Source: Salipaludibacillus neizhouensis (lineage in GTDB: Bacteria > Bacillota > Bacilli > Bacillales > Salisediminibacteriaceae). From it: a stretch of 64,000 bases of DNA. Positions 1-8,201 of this stretch are shown here, piece by piece (position 1 is the first letter of the stretch; each line of letters begins with the position of its first letter). Both the position numbers and the translations under genes were made by a program. Below the pieces are notes generated by a model. The model was not told the DNA's origin, searched no databases, and was given only the letters and a program-made list of their open reading frames with translations. Location: positions 1,410,930 to 1,474,929 of the forward strand of contig NZ_KZ614146.1 in the NCBI RefSeq assembly GCF_002886185.1. The letters run 5' to 3'.

Positions 1-736
1 CCCGAGCTTTTCCTTTGGGATTTATAGTAATATTAATGATTTGACGTTCTGAGCCTTTGAATAGCTCTTCTAGCAACATACCAAGAGCAAACAATTCACT
101 GTCGTCAATTGCGATAATTAAAACAGAATCATCTGGCTTCAAAAGTTTTTTTGCTAATTCTAAACGACGTTTCATAAAAGCTAACCACTTACTATGTCGC
201 CATTCGTCATTACTATCTACAAAACTATTATTGTATTTCCAATCTCTAGCTCCTGTATTATACGGAGGATCAATATAAATGCAGTCGACTTCTCCAGGAT
301 ACAGATAATCTAATAATTGAAGGGCATGATAATTATCTGCTTCAATTAGCATATGCCAAGCAGCATCTTTTGAACCTTTTTGCACTGAATCAACATGTTT
401 TAACACAGGAAAGACAGCTTCTCCAAATCTACGAATTTGAACTACTTTCCGTTTTTCTTCTGAAAATAACTCACCTGTCTTCAAGTTTCTTAGTGTGACC
501 TCGTTATCATTTATATCTGTAACTAGATATGTATCATCAACAGACTTGTTTTTATAGCAGACCGTCATACCTACTTGTAATTCTGAATTGTATAATAAAG
601 TCTTCTCTGGTAAGTGTTCTTCAAAGACTAAACCAAACTTTTTCTTTTTCGTCAAATATGCAACTTCTTCAGACAATCTTGCTCTAAGGTGTACATCTGA
701 AATTTGATTAACCAAGTCATTTATTGCTGCCATCAT
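1..736 (-). CDS. Site-specific adenine DNA methyltransferase, 3' end outside window
   Basis: This gene reads leftward and leaves the window without a stop, so only about 245 N-terminal residues are visible. The motif DPPYNTG (about residues 156-162) is the catalytic motif IV of N6-adenine or N4-cytosine methyltransferases. The preceding region is typical of type III Mod-like enzymes, and the following SNDEWRHSKW and ddsvliiaiDD segments also fit that family. Two adjacent ATG codons (736 and 733) follow a GGAGGAA site; 736 is used here, but 733 has the better spacing. The enzyme would methylate host DNA, either as part of a restriction-modification or related defence system or alone. Its partner genes would lie to the left and cannot be seen. 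A relic of a type III restriction subunit occurs at 39.3 kb, but no link is shown. Confidence 0.88.
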   Translation of the reverse strand, partial: MMAAINDLVNQISDVHLRARLSEEVAYLTKKKKFGLVFEEHLPEKTLLYNSELQVGMTVCYKNKSVDDTYLVTDINDNEVTLRNLKTGELFSEEKRKVVQIRRFGEAVFPVLKHVDSVQKGSKDAAWHMLIEADNYHALQLLDYLYPGEVDCIYIDPPYNTGARDWKYNNSFVDSNDEWRHSKWLAFMKRRLELAKKLLKPDDSVLIIAIDDSELFALGMLLEELFKGSERQIINITINPKGKAR

Positions 737-945
737 TCTTCCTCCAATTTCCAAATTCTATAACTTTAATTTTATCATAATTAGCATAATAAAAATCGCC
801 AATATCAGACAAAAACTAAACTGTTATTGACGATAGTTTAATTTTCTTGATATTTGGTGGGAAACCATAAGGTAACTTTAGCCATTTAAATAATGGTGAA
901 ATAATTTCAATTGATATTATTGATGCAGAAACGGTATTTAATCAT

Positions 946-988
946 GTTTCTTCATATGAATTTTCAAAATCAAAGAGCGTAGAAATAC
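946..988 (+). repeat. Left copy of a flanking module (gtttcttcatat ... agagcgtagaaatac)
   Basis: The same ordered pieces, gtttcttcatat, then aaatcaaagagcgta, then gaaatac, recur at 3051-3094 in the same orientation. The two copies enclose the DUF3990 gene pair. Function is unknown; it may be a remnant of an integration or duplication event. Confidence 0.5.
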
Positions 989-1336
989 GGTACTAAATGA
1001 ACTCCAGCTTGTTTTAGCTGGGTATTCTTAATATTTAAGGTTTATAGTGAGACATCATACTTTTCTGCAATATCCTTATTTTATGCCTTCCACGTATCAA
1101 TTTTGTTTATAGGTAGTAAAGGTAATAATTCTGTTGTAGATAAAAGCCTTAATGCATTCCTAATTTATCAGATGTATAAACAACAAATTACGAGTATAAT
1201 TAATTGACCACATAGTCTATATAACTATACATAACTATACAGATATAAATATAACAGGTAACATATGAAAGTATTGTTTTTAAAGATTTTACAAACATAA
1301 TGAAAATGAAATTTATCAGAAATAACATAGATGCGC

Positions 1337-1354
1337 TATGGGCGGAATGATGTA
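1337..1354 (+). repeat. Copy A of an 18-bp motif (tatgggcggaatgatgta)
   Basis: Two further copies lie at 2868-2885 and 3295-3312, all in the same orientation, with 2 to 3 differences. In one reading frame each ends a possible coding stretch as D-x-(L/E)-W-A-x-stop. They could therefore be the shared 3' ends of lost genes, or attachment-type sites. Confidence 0.55.
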
Positions 1355-1662
1355 TAAAGGGAGTCAAACCCCTTTTATATCAACGTTCATAACCCTTAAT
1401 TTCTAACTTAGTGTCCGAAAAAGTGTCGGAGCAATTCTATAAATGTCTGTTTCAATCATTGCTGTTTCCTCCATTGTCATTTGTAATTTTTCCTTTTGTG
1501 TTGTCCTAAAAGTATGCTTTTTTATGAATGTACAAGGAAGTTACTTATGCATTAGAACTATAATTAGAAAAAAATTAATTTATTTTTGGATTTTTTCTTA
1601 AAACAAGTAGGAACACCCTCTTCTTCTGTCGAAATGTTTAAAGCAGTACTAGGAGGGGAAAA

Positions 1663-2253
1663 ATGTCTATAATCTTACCTGAAATACTTTATCATGGAAC
1701 TACAACAAAATCGTTACATATAATGAAAAAAGAATTAATAAACAAGGGTTATTGGAAAACTGGTAGAGATTTTGGAAAAGGCTTATATACAACTGTGAAT
1801 TTGGCTCAGGCAAAAGTTTTTGCTAACATAAAATCAAATAATCCGAAAAATCTACCCTGTGTGATTAAGTTAAAAGTCGAAAATATTGATTTAAGCACAT
1901 ATAGAAAGAAAATTTTTTTAGGAGCTTCAATAAATTGGGCTTCATTAATATATAATCACCGGATTCATGAGGTTGGATTTTCCGAATATGATCTTATAGT
2001 AGGTCCACTTGCGGACAGTTCAATGAGGAAGGTTATCTTAGAATGTAAATTGAAACAACACAGTATAAATTGGTTTTATGAAAACGTAATAAGAAATAAG
2101 GAAAGTAAACTGATTGAGGATTTAGGAAGTCAAATTGTTTTTTCTAACGGTGAATTCGCAAAAGAGGTTCTATCTATTGATGGATGGTATATTAGAAGTA
2201 ATGGAGGGTGGATCTATGAAAGTGTTGGCAAAAGAGATGCAAGCTCATTATAA
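1663..2253 (+). CDS. DUF3990-family protein, predicted ADP-ribosyltransferase-fold toxin
   Basis: The 196-residue protein opens with PEILYHGTTT and continues with GRDFGKGLYTT and a QAKVFA segment. This HGT ... DFGKGLYTT ... QA pattern is the signature of DUF3990, a family related to ADP-ribosyltransferases and often predicted to be the toxic half of toxin-antitoxin pairs. The ATG follows AGGAGGGG at good spacing. The next gene overlaps its 3' end by 38 bases, so the two are very likely translated together. The target and the activity are not shown by the sequence. The pair lies between two copies of a repeated module, suggesting arrival as a unit. Confidence 0.75.
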   Translation: MSIILPEILYHGTTTKSLHIMKKELINKGYWKTGRDFGKGLYTTVNLAQAKVFANIKSNNPKNLPCVIKLKVENIDLSTYRKKIFLGASINWASLIYNHRIHEVGFSEYDLIVGPLADSSMRKVILECKLKQHSINWFYENVIRNKESKLIEDLGSQIVFSNGEFAKEVLSIDGWYIRSNGGWIYESVGKRDASSL

Positions 2254-2710
2254 AATAGAAATTGTGGCTACACTCAGAAAATTGGGGAATTTTAATCAAG
2301 AAAAAGCTTTAAAAATATATAACGATTATCAAGAACCAATTAAAAACTTAAATAGTTATCTGAGTCCGGAGGATGTAGCTGAACAAGTTTATGATAATTA
2401 TTTAGACCGTGTAACCGCAGAAGAATGGATTTCCCACTTAGAATGGTTAAACTCAGATGACGACGAAGGATTTGTTTCATTTCGTAGTGAAAACAAAGAA
2501 ATTAAGAGGGGAAAAACAGGTACAGGAAGGGTCCTTGTAGTATCTGCGAGCAATATAAAAAAAACTAATTATGTGGATGAAGTACCCAAAGTAGCCTGGA
2601 GTAAAGAAACAAAGAAAACTGTGACTCCGAGAAGAGTAATGGTGGGAAAAACATCTAACGATAAATCATTTAGGGGAGTTACAGGCAAAAGATTTACACA
2701 AAAAAAATAA
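2216..2710 (+). CDS. Hypothetical partner of the DUF3990 protein
   Basis: I do not recognise this 164-residue protein. Its start is placed at ATG 2216 because GGAGGG lies seven bases upstream; an earlier in-frame ATG at 2135 has no such site. The N-terminal half is acidic and helical-looking, with several tryptophans (AEEWISHLEWLN), and the last 60 residues are very basic and rich in K, R and T. It overlaps the upstream DUF3990 gene and shares its transcript. By position it could be the antitoxin or a DNA-binding partner, but this is inference from gene order only. Confidence 0.6.
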   Translation: MKVLAKEMQAHYKIEIVATLRKLGNFNQEKALKIYNDYQEPIKNLNSYLSPEDVAEQVYDNYLDRVTAEEWISHLEWLNSDDDEGFVSFRSENKEIKRGKTGTGRVLVVSASNIKKTNYVDEVPKVAWSKETKKTVTPRRVMVGKTSNDKSFRGVTGKRFTQKK

Positions 2711-2782
2711 TAAAATCGAATGAAGCTCCTATTAGTGCTTTTATTATGTCTTTGTAATTCGGGGCAACTGATTATTATGAAA

Positions 2783-2807
2783 AAGGGTAAGGAAAAGTGC
2801 CTTACCC
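2783..2807 (-). terminator. Hairpin GGGTAAGG/CCTTACCC with U-run on the minus strand
   Basis: An 8-bp perfect stem with a 7-9 base loop is followed by TTTTTC when read leftward, so it would terminate minus-strand transcription. No minus-strand gene survives to its right, which suggests that a gene has been lost. Confidence 0.45.
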
Positions 2808-2867
2808 AATGATTATAAAAAAGCTCATAATATTGCTCATAGTATTTCTCTATTTTTTTCGTTGATG

Positions 2868-2885
2868 AATGGGCGAAATGATGTA
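2868..2885 (+). repeat. Copy B of the 18-bp motif (aatgggcgaaatgatgta)
   Basis: Second copy of the motif also found at 1337-1354 and 3295-3312. Read in one frame it ends VDEWAK-stop. A tandem ttttgaccac repeat, which looks like a recombinase core or arm site, lies about 60 bases downstream. Confidence 0.5.
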
Positions 2886-3050
2886 AAAGAGTAAAAAATA
2901 AGTGTATAAAGTATATCTGATAAGTGGATCGGTGATTCATTTTTGACCACATTTTGACCACCAAATATATATTATTGTGTTTATTCCATTTACACTTTAC
3001 AGATGAAAGAGCTTGTTAAATCAGGCACCTTTAATATTTTATTATTTCGT

Positions 3051-3094
3051 GTTTCTTCATATTATATAGATAAATCAAAGAGCGTAAGAAATAC
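3051..3094 (+). repeat. Right copy of the flanking module
   Basis: Matches 946-988 in order and orientation. Together the two copies enclose about 2.1 kb carrying the DUF3990 gene pair. Confidence 0.5.
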
Positions 3095-3294
3095 AGTTTA
3101 AAAAACTCTTTACTCGTTACAAACCAATTTAAATCGAGATTTAAATTGGAGTAACATGCGGGTAACGTAATATCGAAATAAATTATTATTTAGCGTTAAA
3201 GATGTTACAAAAGAAACCCTATAAAAACGTTTGTATGACGTGAGTTAATAGGCTTACGTTAACTTACGTTAAACATGTTACACAGCGACGGACT

Positions 3295-3312
3295 TATGGG
3301 CGGCATGATGTA
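3295..3312 (+). repeat. Copy C of the 18-bp motif (tatgggcggcatgatgta)
   Basis: Differs from copy A at one base. It is preceded by about 140 bases containing several gttaac/acgtta-type repeats (3170-3285), as expected for a protein-binding region but without a known match. Confidence 0.55.
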
Positions 3313-3377
3313 AGTTGGCCCTGAAACCCAAGATATTAAGGATTTTTAAATGATTTGCTAACATTATGTAAAAAAGT

Positions 3378-3425
3378 AGAAGAGGCTTCTCATTAGTTGA
3401 CTAAACTAATGGGAAGCTTCTTTTT
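3378..3425 (+). terminator. Rho-independent terminator
   Basis: A long stem (gaggcttctcattagt paired with actaatgggaagcttc) is followed by a run of six T. No intact gene lies immediately upstream, so it probably served a lost gene. The stem is long enough to act in both directions. Confidence 0.7.
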
Positions 3426-3600
3426 TAATTTCTTCCATAATTTGTTCTAGTGCTACACTAGCTTCTGCTAGAATAGAAGTGTGTAATGTGTGAAGTAATG
3501 TGGGCTTTGTGTTTGAATGATTTTAAAAAAGTTACCTCCAAAAATTCTTCGTATTAACCCTTTAGTAAACGTTTTTTAAAAATTGTTTTTGATATTTTTC

Positions 3601-3625
3601 ACGAACAGTGCCAGGAACTGTTCGT
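3601..3625. repeat. REP-like palindrome, family A (acgaacagtgcc ... ggaactgttcgt)
   Basis: A 25-bp imperfect palindrome. Related copies lie at 21371-21399, 32008-32032 and 44322-44346. Such dispersed palindromes are often spread by REP-associated transposases; none is seen in this window. Confidence 0.7.
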
Positions 3626-4068
3626 AATAGCAGAATAACGCCTATCGCTTATTGTGCATCCCTACTCGATATGAGGATTTCTTAAGATGATGTCGACAAA
3701 TCGGGAGATTTGGCTTGTAAATGGAGTGCGATAAGTTGTGTAGATACCAATAAATGCTTGAATCTCAGTATAAAAAAAGAATTGATAACTTAATGAGTAT
3801 ATAACAGATCTTCTCGGTTATGAATATGTTGAAATTAAGGTAGAAGATATATATTATCGATTCTTCTCCAGTGAAATAAAAGAAGGTGCGGAAAGGATCA
3901 TTAGTGAGACTTCAAGAAGTTAAAACGAGAAAAATCAAGCTTATCCTTTAGGGAATTGATTGGAAGAAACATAGTCAATGAGATTTTATTTATTAATGAC
4001 ATATTATAAGAAAAGAGGGGTTCCTTATTGGCTGGAACCCCTCTTCATATTTGCCTGGACTCTTGTTC

Positions 4069-4121
4069 CTGCCCCCGGTGAGTTAATATTAAGACACTGG
4101 GGGGGGGGCTGGCTCTTTTAT
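4069..4121 (+). repeat. Dispersed hairpin repeat, family B, with a run of ten G
   Basis: The element reads cctgcccccggtg, a short centre, then cactgggggg ... ctggctctttt. Arms and T-run resemble seven other family B copies in the window. The G homopolymer is longer than in the others, so the length may be unstable or mis-called. Confidence 0.6.
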
Positions 4122-4251
4122 CCAATTTATTTAATTGGGTTCAAGAATTTTAATGTCACCTAGAAAAAAAAGTTATATTTCATGGTGTTATCAAAAGAAA
4201 AATAGTAAAATGTACCCTATATTGATCTTTAGGAATGGAGAATTATTGTTT

Positions 4252-4620
4252 ATGAGTAATGAATGCGCATTTTGTCAGTTGAACAAATACATACTAGAAA
4301 ATAACCTAGCTTTTGTGATATACGACAAATACCCTGTAGCAAAGGGACATGCCTTGGTGATTCCGAAGCGGCATGTGGCGGATTATTTTGATACGACGGA
4401 ACAAGAAAAAAGAGCGATGCAGCAATTAGCCGAAGAGATAAGGGGAATTCAAATAGCAGAGTTTTCTCCTGATGGATTTAATATCGGTATCAATTGTGGT
4501 GAAGCGGCAGGGCAAACGATTTTTCATGTTCACATGCATGTGATTTCTCGTCACAAGGGAGATATGAAAGATCCGGCTGGGGGAGTTCGTGGAGTGATTC
4601 CAGGAAAGCAGAAATACTAA
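4252..4620 (+). CDS. HIT family hydrolase
   Basis: The 122-residue product carries the histidine-triad active site FHVHMHVISR near its C-terminus and an N-terminal CAFCQL that is the usual zinc-binding start of HIT proteins. These enzymes hydrolyse nucleotide phosphoramidates or dinucleoside polyphosphates. The ATG at 4252 is chosen because it begins the conserved MSNECAFC region; upstream codons are low-complexity and unlike the family. It ends 18 bases before the likely start of the PLD-helicase pseudogene, so the two probably formed one operon. A Nudix gene holds the same position before the intact helicase at 8.2 kb. Confidence 0.9.
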   Translation: MSNECAFCQLNKYILENNLAFVIYDKYPVAKGHALVIPKRHVADYFDTTEQEKRAMQQLAEEIRGIQIAEFSPDGFNIGINCGEAAGQTIFHVHMHVISRHKGDMKDPAGGVRGVIPGKQKY

Positions 4621-4638
4621 GGAACCAGGAGGATGAAT

Positions 4639-6976
4639 ATGAGTGAAGTCAAATTAATCACCAAACAACTGATTCAAGAAATTACAACGAAAATTGATCA
4701 AGCTTCGACGATATACATCCTCGTTTCGTTCTCGATGAAAACTGGTGTCAAACTATTAGCACCACCTTTAAAACGTGCTGCTGATCGGGGAGCAGATATT
4801 AAAATATGTACGGGTGACTACATGTATGTGACTCAACCAGAAGCGCTTGAGATGTTAATACATATTGATTCTCGCATTGAAACCCGCCTTTGGAGAAGTG
4901 AGGGGAAGTCATTTCATCCAAAGGCTTATTTGATAGAGGGGGAAGAAGAAGGATATTTATATGTTGGTTCATCAAATCTTTCTTCATCAGCACTTACAAA
5001 TGGAGTGGAATGGAACTTAGCCGTTTCGAATAAAGTGGCAGCAGAAACAATAAATGAAGCTCGAGACGAGTTTCTAGGTTGTTTTACTTTGAGCAAACAG
5101 TTTCTTTAAATGAACTAACATTGAAAAGTTATCAAAAAGTATATGAAGAGAAACGTCAACAAGTACCAGAGTTTGTTCGGTGGTGGACAGAAGACGATGA
5201 AAAAAGTTTAATGCTAGCTGATGATCGTCAAGAAGTGAGTAAGGTTGCGGAAACGAGAGAAGAATATAACACGTTGATTGAACCACGAGGTCCACAAATC
5301 GATGCGTTGCAAGCTTTGGATAATACAGTTGAAGAAGGATATGACAAGGCGATGATTGTCATGTCAACTGGACTTGGTAAAACATACTTGGCTGCCTTTT
5401 TTGCTAAGAAATATAAGAAAGTTCTTTTCATTGCACATCGTGAAGAGATTTTATTTCAAGCACAGCAGTCTTTCAAACATGTGATGCCAGATAAATCTCG
5501 CGGTATTTTGAATGGGAAATACAAAGAATCGGAAGAAGATCATGTCTTCGCCTCGATATTCACGCTTTCCAGCGACCGTCAATTGAAGACATTTGATCCA
5601 GATGAGTTTGACTTGATAATTGTGGACGAGTTTCATCACGCAGCAGCGAATTCGTATTCAAGGGTGATCGAGTATTTCGAGCCAGCCTTTTTGTTGGGCC
5701 TAACAGCAACGCCTGATAGAATGGAAGGTAAAGATGTGTTTGCGATTTGTGAAGGCAATATCGCCTTTCAAATGCATTTTCTTGAAGCGATCCAAATTGG
5801 CTGGCTCGCTCCGTTCAAATATTATGGCATTTATGATGATACGGATTACTCGCAAATTACATGGCTCGGAACGAGCATAAACAGTCAAGAACATTGGCTT
5901 TTTGTTCATCTATTAAACAAGCCTCTTTTTTAACCCAGTTTTTCAGTAAACAGGGTGTGAAAGCCGTTGAAATTCATTCTTCTGCATAAGGAATGAACCG
6001 AAAAGAAGCGATTAAACAAATTAGCGAAGCAAAGATTGATATTATATTCACGGTAGATTTGTTTAACGAAGGGACAGATATCCCATCTTTGGACACGCTA
6101 CTATTTGTACGTCCAACGGAGTCATTGACGATCTTTACTCAGCAAATTGGACGGGGCTTACGTCTTCATGAAGCGAAAGAGCATTGTGTCGTTATTGATT
6201 TGATAGGAAACTATCGAAATGCAGATCTCAAGCTAAGTCTGTTCGATACAAGAGCAGAAGAAACAAGGGGAAAAAGTCGAGATGTTGTGCCTCAAGTACC
6301 AGCTTCTTGTTTGATCGATATTGATGTTCGTGCCATTGATTTATTGGAAGAGTTCAAGAAAAAGCAGCAACCCCGAAAGCAAAAGATATTAAGTGACTAC
6401 CTACGTTTTAAAGAAGAGTTTGGTTATCGTCCGTCTTATTTGGAATTTCATCGTCACGGTTATGAGAATTCAAGAGCGATTCGACAAGAATTTAAATCGT
6501 ATGTTGGCTTTTTATATTGGGCTGATGAACTGTCAAATAAGGAACAACAAGCATTTAAGGACGGAGAAGCATGGCTTATTGAAGTTGAAAAAACTTCCAT
6601 GAGTAAAAGCTATAAAATGGTCGTTTTGCAATACATATTGAAGCGTGGAGCAAGTGAATGGTTGAAGCCAGTCACACCAGCTGAAGTGGCACCTTATTTC
6701 TTTACCTATTTAACAGAAAAAGAATACCGCCGAAGAATTGACTTTAATGACAAAGATAAGAGAAACTGGACAGAAGATGATGTCACGAAAGTCGCCAAGT
6801 TAATTGCACGAATGCCGATGACGAAGTTCGGTGGTAGTACTTCCTTTGATGGCGAGTTGTTTAAACTCGATCTTGATTTTGACGATGACAATCAGGATGA
6901 CATTTATAAATGGACCCAGGAGATATGTGAGTATCGGTTGGAGAGTTATTTTGAGAAGAAGGAAGAGAGAAGATAG
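4639..6976 (+). pseudogene. Broken PLD-domain DEAD/DEAH helicase (paralogue of 8202-11021)
   Basis: Three reading-frame pieces form one helicase. Piece 1 (to about 5079) is a phospholipase-D-like domain with HPKAYL and VGSSNLSSSAL. Piece 2 (about 5079-5875) holds Walker A STGLGKT, a DEAH-type box DEFHH and motif TATPDR. Piece 3 (about 5882-6976) holds helicase motif VI QQIGRGLR and the C-terminal region. Damage seen: a +1 shift near 5079, a deletion of roughly 30-40 codons with a frame change near 5875, and an in-frame TAA at 5987-5989 in the place of a conserved loop. The gene follows HIT closely and has its own AGGAGG site. It is probably dead as a full-length protein, though fragments might still be made. 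Confidence 0.85.
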
Positions 6977-7057
6977 CCTAATTAGCGAGTTTAAAAAAGA
7001 CTAAATGTTGAAGTAGCTTATTTTAAAAATTAGAATTTTTAGGAGGACATAGAAATC

Positions 7058-7279
7058 ATGGCAGAAATCAAATACGAAATTGTTGAACAACTAGGAGTAT
7101 TATCCGAGTCTTCTAAGGGATGGAAGAAAGAATTAAACCTCGTAAGTTGGAATGGAAGGGACCCAAAATACGATGTTCGAGAGTGGTCACCAGATCATGA
7201 AAAGATGGGGAAAGGGATAACTTTAACGAAAGAGGAAGTTGAATCTCTCACAAGAATATTGAAAGGCCATCTTGTATAA
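7058..7279 (+). CDS. YdbC family protein (PC4-like single-stranded DNA binding), copy 1
   Basis: This 73-residue protein matches the YdbC family, a bacterial relative of the transcription coactivator PC4; a family member is known to bind single-stranded DNA as a dimer. Visible conserved parts are LNLVSWNGRDPKYDVREW and HEKMGKGITLTKEE. An AGGAGG site lies upstream. The gene follows the broken helicase by 81 bases. A nearly identical copy at 39726-39944 shares upstream and downstream DNA as well, so the duplication is recent and includes non-coding sequence. The cellular role is uncertain; binding of exposed single strands during repair or transcription is likely. Confidence 0.88.
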   Translation: MAEIKYEIVEQLGVLSESSKGWKKELNLVSWNGRDPKYDVREWSPDHEKMGKGITLTKEEVESLTRILKGHLV

Positions 7280-7746
7280 AAACATCGGTAGAATAAGGGG
7301 AAGCTCCAACATAACGGGAATGTGAAACTGAATTGTGAATAGATGTCGATGCAAAAATGGCTGAAAGAACTTTTCGGTTGGTCTAGCATATTTTTGCATG
7401 CCCTAAAACAGATTGGGGATGTTTTAATTTGCTTATCTATCAAAAGTTGTTAAGATTTCTAAGCATTTGAAGGAATTTGGTATAATTTGTTGAAACATAC
7501 AATATAAGATTAATTAATTGAAGTTAAGTACGGCCATAGTATTGGAGTGTCTAAAGTGAAAATATCATTGAAGAAAAGATAATAATTTAAATATTAAGGA
7601 ACTAAAAGAACTGATAAAAAACAACCGACGTATATAATATGTGAAAATGACGTTCTTTTTACTAAATAACAAAAGTGAAGTTGAAGCAATTCATCGGAAA
7701 TTATAGTTTCCGTATATTAAAGACAAAAATGTAAACGGAGGACGCC
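7280..7746. other. 467-base intergenic stretch
   Basis: No gene is seen. Bases 7361-7391 (ctgaaagaacttttcggttg onward) match 39949-39979 downstream of the second YdbC gene, so the YdbC duplication reaches this far, with about 70 bases inserted here. The remainder is AT-rich; a TATAAT at 7481-7486 has no convincing -35 partner. Confidence 0.5.
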
Positions 7747-8151
7747 ATGAAAAAAACAATTCGTGTTGTTGGTGCAGTCATTATCGAGAACGGAAAAATA
7801 TTGTGCGCGCAGAGAGGCCCTGATAAATCTTTGCCATCCATGTGGGAGTTTCCAGGAGGTAAGATAGAAGCTGATGAGAGTCCGGAAGATGCGTTGAAAC
7901 GAGAAATTCAGGAAGAGATGCTATGTCACGTAGAGATTGGTGACCAGGTTGAACGGACAGTTTATGAATATGATTTTGCAATAATCGATTTAACGACGTT
8001 TTATTGCAAGTTAATAGAAGGAAAACCAACGTTAACCGAGCATGAAAGAATAGAATGGTTACTTCCAAATGAATTAGCGTCACTAGAATGGGCACCGGCA
8101 GATATACCTGCTATTGAAAAGCTTGCTAAAGTTAAGGTGGAGGAACTTTAA
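7747..8151 (+). CDS. Nudix hydrolase, MutT-like (deoxy)nucleoside triphosphate pyrophosphatase
   Basis: The 134-residue protein begins with the typical MutT strand (IRVVGAVIIENGKILCAQR) and carries the Nudix box as GGKIEADESPEDALKREIQEE, which contains the metal-binding REIQEE. The ending with EWAPADIPAIEKL is usual for this subfamily. It would hydrolyse modified or excess nucleotides. An AGGAGG-like site (cggaggacgcc) precedes the ATG. The next gene, a PLD-helicase, starts 50-60 bases downstream in the same direction, and the order mirrors the HIT plus helicase pair at 4.25-7.0 kb. Substrate is not shown by the sequence. Confidence 0.9.
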   Translation: MKKTIRVVGAVIIENGKILCAQRGPDKSLPSMWEFPGGKIEADESPEDALKREIQEEMLCHVEIGDQVERTVYEYDFAIIDLTTFYCKLIEGKPTLTEHERIEWLLPNELASLEWAPADIPAIEKLAKVKVEEL

Positions 8152-8201
8152 GAACAAAGATATTTTTGAATGCGGTATGTAAAGTTAAAATGATGAATTA
8201 G

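Larger units (their letters stand above)
737..1662. other. Long gene-free stretch with degenerate coding traces
   Basis: No intact gene is seen in these 926 bases. The minus strand just upstream of the methyltransferase and on to about 1110 reads as short protein-like stretches broken by stops, so it is probably a decayed gene. A module at 946-988 and a motif at 1337-1354 recur near 3051-3094 and 3295-3312, on the far side of the DUF3990 gene pair. The last 100 bases hold the ribosome binding site of the next gene. Confidence 0.5.
2711..4251. other. 1.5-kb gene-poor region of repeats and relics
   Basis: No intact gene is seen. The stretch holds a hairpin at 2783-2807, copies B and C of the 18-bp motif, the right copy of the flanking module, a tandem ttttgaccac pair near 2943-2961, a terminator-like hairpin at 3378-3425, and two palindromic repeats at 3601-3625 and 4069-4121. 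The plus strand near 3800-3918 reads as about 40 codons (LLGYEYVEIKVEDIYYRFF) ending in a stop, which looks like the tail of a lost gene. Confidence 0.5.

Noticed and set aside
57-278. Plus-strand open frame of 73 codons at the left edge
   Set aside because: It is antisense to the methyltransferase, which has clear catalytic motifs and a ribosome site.
2569-2964. Minus-strand frame of 131 codons opposite the DUF3990 partner
   Set aside because: It crosses a terminator hairpin, has low-complexity composition, and overlaps a better supported gene.
3978-4163. 61-codon frame before the HIT gene
   Set aside because: No ribosome site; it runs through the family B repeat and its G-run, and the product resembles nothing.
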